Assembly: GCA_017503735.1 (NCBI GenBank) | Contig: JAFVSN010000049.1 | Span: 104,058 to 168,057, forward strand | Direction of reading: 5' to 3' | Origin: Lachnospiraceae bacterium | Lineage (GTDB): Bacteria > Bacillota > Clostridia > Lachnospirales > Lachnospiraceae | DNA length: 64,000 bases | Part shown: piece by piece, positions 61,313 through 64,000 of the stretch | How the letters are laid out: every line of letters begins with the position of its first letter | Numbering within the stretch: the first letter of the stretch is position 1 | Position numbers and translations under genes: made by a program | Notes under the pieces: generated by a model | Told to the model about the DNA's origin: nothing | The model's database searches: none | What the model saw: only the letters and a program-made list of their open reading frames with translations

Positions 61313-61744
61313 ATGCCGGAAATTGTATGGTTGATTATTCTGGCACTTTGTCTCGTGGTTGAGATTGCGACCCTGGGACTGGTTACGATCTGGTTTGCGG
61401 GAGGTGCCCTTGTGGCGTTTTTCGTGGCGATGGTAACGGACAGCGTGCTGATTCAGGTGATTGTTTTTTTGGCGGTGTCGTTGTTGCTTTTGTTTTTTAC
61501 AAGACCGGTGGCCAAACGATTTTACAACAGCAAACGTACCAAAACGAATGTGGACAGTGTCATTGGGGAACAGTGTAAGGTGACGGAAACGGTTGACAAC
61601 TTTAACGGGACGGGAACTGTTTTGTTGAACGGTCTGGAATGGACGGCGAGAAGCAAGGATGAAACCGTGATTGAAACCGGTGTCCGGGTACAGGTATGTG
61701 CCATAGACGGTGTCAAGGTAATTGTAGAAAAAGTAACTGAATAA
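61313..61744 (+). CDS. NfeD family membrane protein
   Basis: A 143-residue short NfeD: two or three helices in residues ~3-70 (IVWLIILALCLVVEIATLG; VIVFLAVSLLLLFF) and a C-terminal OB-fold (~85-143: IGEQCKVTETVDNFNGTGTVLLNG, given by pattern). NfeD proteins team with SPFH/stomatin proteins in membrane microdomains, and such a gene follows after 38 bases. AAAGGAGG precedes the ATG. Confidence 0.92.
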   Translation: MPEIVWLIILALCLVVEIATLGLVTIWFAGGALVAFFVAMVTDSVLIQVIVFLAVSLLLLFFTRPVAKRFYNSKRTKTNVDSVIGEQCKVTETVDNFNGTGTVLLNGLEWTARSKDETVIETGVRVQVCAIDGVKVIVEKVTE

Positions 61745-61782
61745 AAGAATGGGTGTCCGAAAACGGACAAGAAGGAGGAACT

Positions 61783-62721
61783 ATGGAAACGGAAACGATT
61801 GTTGCTATTTTGGCACTGGCGGTAGTGCTGTTGATTTTAATTGCGTCCTGCGTAAAGATTGTACCGCAGGCACAGGCGTATGTATTGGAACGCTTCGGTG
61901 GGTATCAGGCCACCTGGTCGGTAGGAATTCATATGAAATGGCCGCTTGTTGAGCGTATCGCAAAACGAGTGAATTTAAAAGAACAGGTCGTGGACTTTGC
62001 ACCGCAGCCGGTAATCACAAAGGATAATGTTACCATGCGTATCGATACCGTTGTATTTTATCAGATTACCGACCCGAAGCTGTTTGCCTACGGGGTAGAG
62101 AATCCGATTATGGCAATTGAAAATTTGACCGCTACTACGCTTCGTAATATTATCGGTGACTTGGAGTTGGATGAAACCCTTACTTCCCGTGAGACGATAA
62201 ACACCAAGATGAGAGCTTCTCTTGACGTGGCTACGGATCCGTGGGGGATTAAGGTAAACCGTGTAGAGTTAAAGAACATTATTCCGCCGGCAGCGATTCA
62301 GGATGCCATGGAGAAGCAGATGAAGGCAGAACGTGAGCGTCGTGAAGCAATCCTTATTGCGGAAGGTGAGAAGAAGTCTACCGTCCTTGTGGCAGAGGGT
62401 AAGAAAGAGTCCGCAATCCTTGAAGCGGAAGCCGAGAAAGCAGCGGCAATCTTACGTGCAGAGGCAAAGAAGGAAGCCATGATTCGTGAAGCGGAAGGTC
62501 AGGCGGAAGCAATCCTTCGCGTACAGCAGGCAAATGCGGACGGTATCCGTTTCTTAAATGAATCGGCACCGACCGGTCAGGTTATCCAGTTAAAGAGTCT
62601 GGAGGCCTTTGCGAAGGCGGCTGACGGTAAGGCAACCAAGATTATCATTCCGTCCGAGATTCAGGGAATGGCAGGCATGGTAAAGGCACTGACCGAGGTT
62701 GGGGCTAAGGACGTGCAGTAA
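61783..62721 (+). CDS. SPFH/band 7 (stomatin-like, QmcA-type) protein
   Basis: A 312-residue membrane-anchored SPFH protein: N-terminal helix (~residues 5-24), SPFH domain (IVPQAQAYVLERFGGYQATW ... YQITDPKLFAYGVENP), then an Ala/Glu/Lys-rich coiled coil (~residues 175-250) and a C-terminal part ending AGMVKALTEVGAKDVQ. Forms oligomeric membrane scaffolds. Paired with NfeD upstream. Start ATG 61783 after GAAGGAGGA; the in-frame ATG 61753 has no ribosome site. Confidence 0.94.
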   Translation: METETIVAILALAVVLLILIASCVKIVPQAQAYVLERFGGYQATWSVGIHMKWPLVERIAKRVNLKEQVVDFAPQPVITKDNVTMRIDTVVFYQITDPKLFAYGVENPIMAIENLTATTLRNIIGDLELDETLTSRETINTKMRASLDVATDPWGIKVNRVELKNIIPPAAIQDAMEKQMKAERERREAILIAEGEKKSTVLVAEGKKESAILEAEAEKAAAILRAEAKKEAMIREAEGQAEAILRVQQANADGIRFLNESAPTGQVIQLKSLEAFAKAADGKATKIIIPSEIQGMAGMVKALTEVGAKDVQ

Positions 62722-62729
62722 GATACTAC

Positions 62730-62756
62730 AAGGGGCGCTTCGCGCCCCTTTATATT
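62730..62756 (+). terminator. Terminator after the NfeD-SPFH operon
   Basis: GC-rich stem AAGGGGCG/CGCCCCTT (62730-62750) followed by TATATTTT. Confidence 0.85.
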
Positions 62757-62770
62757 TTGCGCGGCTACCC

Positions 62771-63019
62771 ATTCTTATAAGCAGAGGGGGATACCTAATT
62801 CTGCCGAGGTCCTATATATTATCTACTTTTTGCTGTTCGCAACGCTCCGTCGAACTTCCTCCAAGAACGACTAGGACGCTCGGGAGCGACCTCGCGCCCA
62901 GTCTTTTCTAGGAGGTGATTTTGACTGCGCTAAAAACGCGACCCTTCGGGAATGCAAAAATTCGATAATATATAGGACCTCGGCAGAATACCCCTAAATT
63001 CCTTTCTGCTTATAAGAAT
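62771..63019. mobile_element. 249-bp inverted-repeat element (MITE-like or structured RNA)
   Basis: Two nested pairs of perfect inverted repeats: outer 15 bp (62771-62785 with 63005-63019) and inner 25 bp (62799-62823 with 62964-62988). The flanks also share GCGCGGC in inverted order. The ~140-base middle has no gene but several small hairpins (CGCTCGGGAGCG at 62877-62888; CCCTTCGGG at 62942-62950) and a possible CCTCC/GGAGG pairing. No transposase. No target duplication was identified. Confidence 0.7.
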
Positions 63020-63117
63020 CCGCCACGCCCGAGCCGCCGCGCAGAGAGGGGTGTAGTTGATACTGTAGTTTGTAAAAGAAAGTTATATTTTGATGTTTAA
63101 ATGTATTGTAAAAGAGA

Positions 63118-63146
63118 TTGAAAAAGAAAGAAGTATATGATATAAT
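63118..63146 (+). promoter_or_regulatory. Promoter of the antitoxin RNA
   Basis: TTGAAA (63118-63123), 17-base spacer, TATAAT (63141-63146). Predicted transcript start about 63152. Confidence 0.75.
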
Positions 63147-63151
63147 CAAAG

Positions 63152-63255
63152 TATAAAGAGAGCAACCGCCACACAAGGTGGTTAACCTCTCGCATTTTTG
63201 GTTAATGATAACCTCACCTACGACCGGTCAAGTACATAGGTGAGGTTATTTATTT
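63152..63255 (+). ncRNA. Candidate antisense antitoxin RNA of a type I toxin-antitoxin pair
   Basis: A ~100-base RNA predicted between the promoter at 63118 and the terminator at 63210-63247. It contains a hairpin AACCGCC/GGTGGTT (near 63165-63184) enclosed by GAGAG/CTCTC. Its 3' part is antisense to the 3' end and trailer of the toxin mRNA, the arrangement seen in TxpA/RatA and BsrG/SR4 of Bacillus. Confidence 0.6.
63210..63255. terminator. Bidirectional terminator shared by toxin and antitoxin
   Basis: Perfect 11-bp stem (63210-63220 with 63237-63247); + side followed by ATTTATTTT. Confidence 0.75.
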
Positions 63256-63348
63256 TCGCTTGTTATTCCTATCTATGTAGGCAAGCAGTGCAATGAGCAT
63301 CATGGCGAAGGCAATCATTAAAGAGATTGCTTCATAGACTGTTATCAT
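63250..63348 (-). CDS. Putative holin-like type I toxin (32 residues)
   Basis: A 32-residue peptide: a short start (MITVYEAI), one hydrophobic helix (~residues 8-25, rich in Met, Leu, Ile, Ala) and a charged end (YIDRNNKRK). This is the pattern of small 'putative holin-like toxin' peptides of Bacillota plasmids and chromosomes, which damage the membrane when overproduced. A strong ribosome site GGGAGGTGG lies 5 bases before the ATG, and CCTCCC in its own leader (63383-63378) can pair with it, which would hide it as in other type I toxins. The neighbouring antisense RNA would be the antitoxin. Confidence 0.75.
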   Translation of the reverse strand: MITVYEAISLMIAFAMMLIALLAYIDRNNKRK

Positions 63349-63413
63349 TGGCACCACCTCCCTTCTGTAATCAGTACGGGAGGCTAACACCTTGTACACG
63401 GTTGCTTAAGAAT

Positions 63414-63442
63414 ATTATAGCACAAACAGAACAAAAGTTCAA
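63414..63442 (-). promoter_or_regulatory. Promoter of the toxin gene
   Basis: On the - strand: TTGAAC (63442-63437), 17-base spacer, TATAAT (63419-63414). It gives a leader of about 60 bases that includes the SD-sequestering hairpin. Confidence 0.75.
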
Positions 63443-63792
63443 ACAAAACCGTGATGGATAGAACATAGTTTCGAAAAGAGTGAACGGATATGTTCACGAA
63501 ACCTCAGTGTACATACTCCACAGAGGTTTTGGAATCCCGTAAAGTCGTTACGGGGAACCGTATCATAAGTAGGGTACAGGGTAAAACAGAAGTTAAGATA
63601 AGTGTTGAAAGGGTGGTAAATGTACCATTCTTTTAATGATTGTAGGGCACATGGCAAGGCGATGGTAGGCAGATAGGAGATGGGGGCTGTGTATGATTAT
63701 AGTCATTTTGTGATTTTTATAAGATGTAATACGGTTTTTCTACTGACGAAGCATTACTGCATACAAGGATGAAAAAGTGGTCCACTGAGGAA
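63443..63792. other. Gene-free stretch with a run of small hairpins
   Basis: No gene supported. Hairpins at 63468-63502 (GTTTC/GAAAC with inner GTGAAC/GTTCAC), 63499-63530 (AAACCTC/GAGGTTT) and 63536-63554 (CCCGTAA/TTACGGG) follow closely; the rest shows nothing. Confidence 0.45.
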
Positions 63793-63821
63793 TTGAATTT
63801 TTCAGGTAAAAGTTGTATACT
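63793..63821 (+). promoter_or_regulatory. SigA-type promoter of the Nudix gene
   Basis: TTGAAT (63793-63798), 17-base spacer, TATACT (63816-63821). Confidence 0.75.
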
Positions 63822-63889
63822 GAATGAAGAATTGGATATGTAAACAGTTCGACAAATTAGAATTTATACAGATGAAGGAGGTATTTATT

Positions 63890-64000
63890 ATGGAGTTTCC
63901 AACACACATTGTTGCCGCTGCAGGCTATGTTTTTGATGCAAAAGGGAACATCTTAATCATTAAAACTCTTAATCGTGGTTATGATGCTACAGGCGGTCAG
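63890..64000 (+). CDS. Nudix hydrolase (5' part, cut by window end)
   Basis: Only 37 residues are visible: THIVAAAGYVFDAKGNILII followed by KTLNRGYDATGGQ. The beta-strand pattern and the ending ATGGQ fit the start of a Nudix domain, whose box (GX5EX7REUXEEXGU) would follow beyond the window. Family members hydrolyse nucleoside diphosphate derivatives; the substrate cannot be told. GAAGGAGGT precedes the ATG. Confidence 0.8.
   Translation, partial: MEFPTHIVAAAGYVFDAKGNILIIKTLNRGYDATGGQ

Noticed and set aside
62699-62911. 70-codon open frame at the end of the SPFH gene
   Set aside because: It crosses a strong terminator and the left arm of the inverted-repeat element; no ribosome site.
63443-63600. 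CRISPR-like repeats
   Set aside because: The hairpins differ from each other and have no regular spacing; no cas genes are in the window.

Overview
The window looks like a chromosomal segment of a spore-forming anaerobic clostridium of the Lachnospiraceae type (Bacillota). The evidence is the gene set: an hrcA-grpE-dnaK-dnaJ heat-shock operon, the mother-cell sigma factor SigK, a SCIFF peptide with its radical-SAM maturase, a Re-type citrate synthase next to an isocitrate dehydrogenase, IreB/RuvX/DUF1292, a tig-clpP-clpX-lon-engB block, and AGGAGG-type ribosome binding sites with TTGACA/TATAAT promoters. Gene density is high, most genes are on the + strand, and I saw no rRNA, tRNA, CRISPR array, prophage or intact insertion sequence.

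Layout. 1-9.1 kb: protein folding (hrcA partial, grpE, dnaK, dnaJ), then prmA and rsmE, then a cysteine desulfurase paired with thiI for sulfur transfer to tRNA. 9.1-19.1 kb: a divergent HPr-like protein, the tRNA methylthiotransferase MtaB, then a cluster that matches Bacillus yrzL-yrrK-yrzB-yrrL-yrrM-yrrO in order, with RNase J set into it, followed by sigK and an Orn/Lys/Arg decarboxylase. 19.2-21.0 kb: a ranthipeptide (SCIFF) locus whose precursor is an in-frame tandem duplication. 21-31 kb: AI-2E transporter, methylglyoxal synthase, Re-citrate synthase/isocitrate dehydrogenase/GntR regulator (the route to 2-oxoglutarate), a Na/phosphate symporter and a DegV protein. 31-43.6 kb: a chemoreceptor fused to a PilZ domain, copper ATPase and copper-binding protein, galactose mutarotase, uracil phosphoribosyltransferase, an SGNH esterase, a DJ-1 protein, an alanine symporter and a membrane diguanylate cyclase. 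43.7-51.4 kb: glmM and the proteostasis block tig-clpP-clpX-lon-engB. 51.5-62.7 kb: DUF4364 protein, radical SAM YhcC-like protein, malic enzyme, a sugar-binding-protein/GGDEF hybrid, a TrmH methylase, pgi, a VTC-DUF4956 pair and an NfeD-SPFH pair. 62.7-64 kb: a gene-poor stretch with an inverted-repeat element, a small type I toxin-antitoxin locus and the start of a Nudix hydrolase gene.

The most interesting items are: the doubled SCIFF precursor (12 cysteines in two near-identical units, with Gly at the position I recall as the Thr crosslink acceptor); a 32-residue holin-like toxin with convergent antisense RNA at 63.1-63.4 kb; a 16-bp perfect palindrome on the -10 box of the citrate synthase promoter, likely the operator of the GntR regulator at the end of that gene group; the MCP-PilZ and sugar-sensor-GGDEF fusions; and several families of dispersed hairpin elements, some lying flush against terminator T-tracts.

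All functional names rest on reading motifs and neighbourhoods by eye. No database search or folding program was run.
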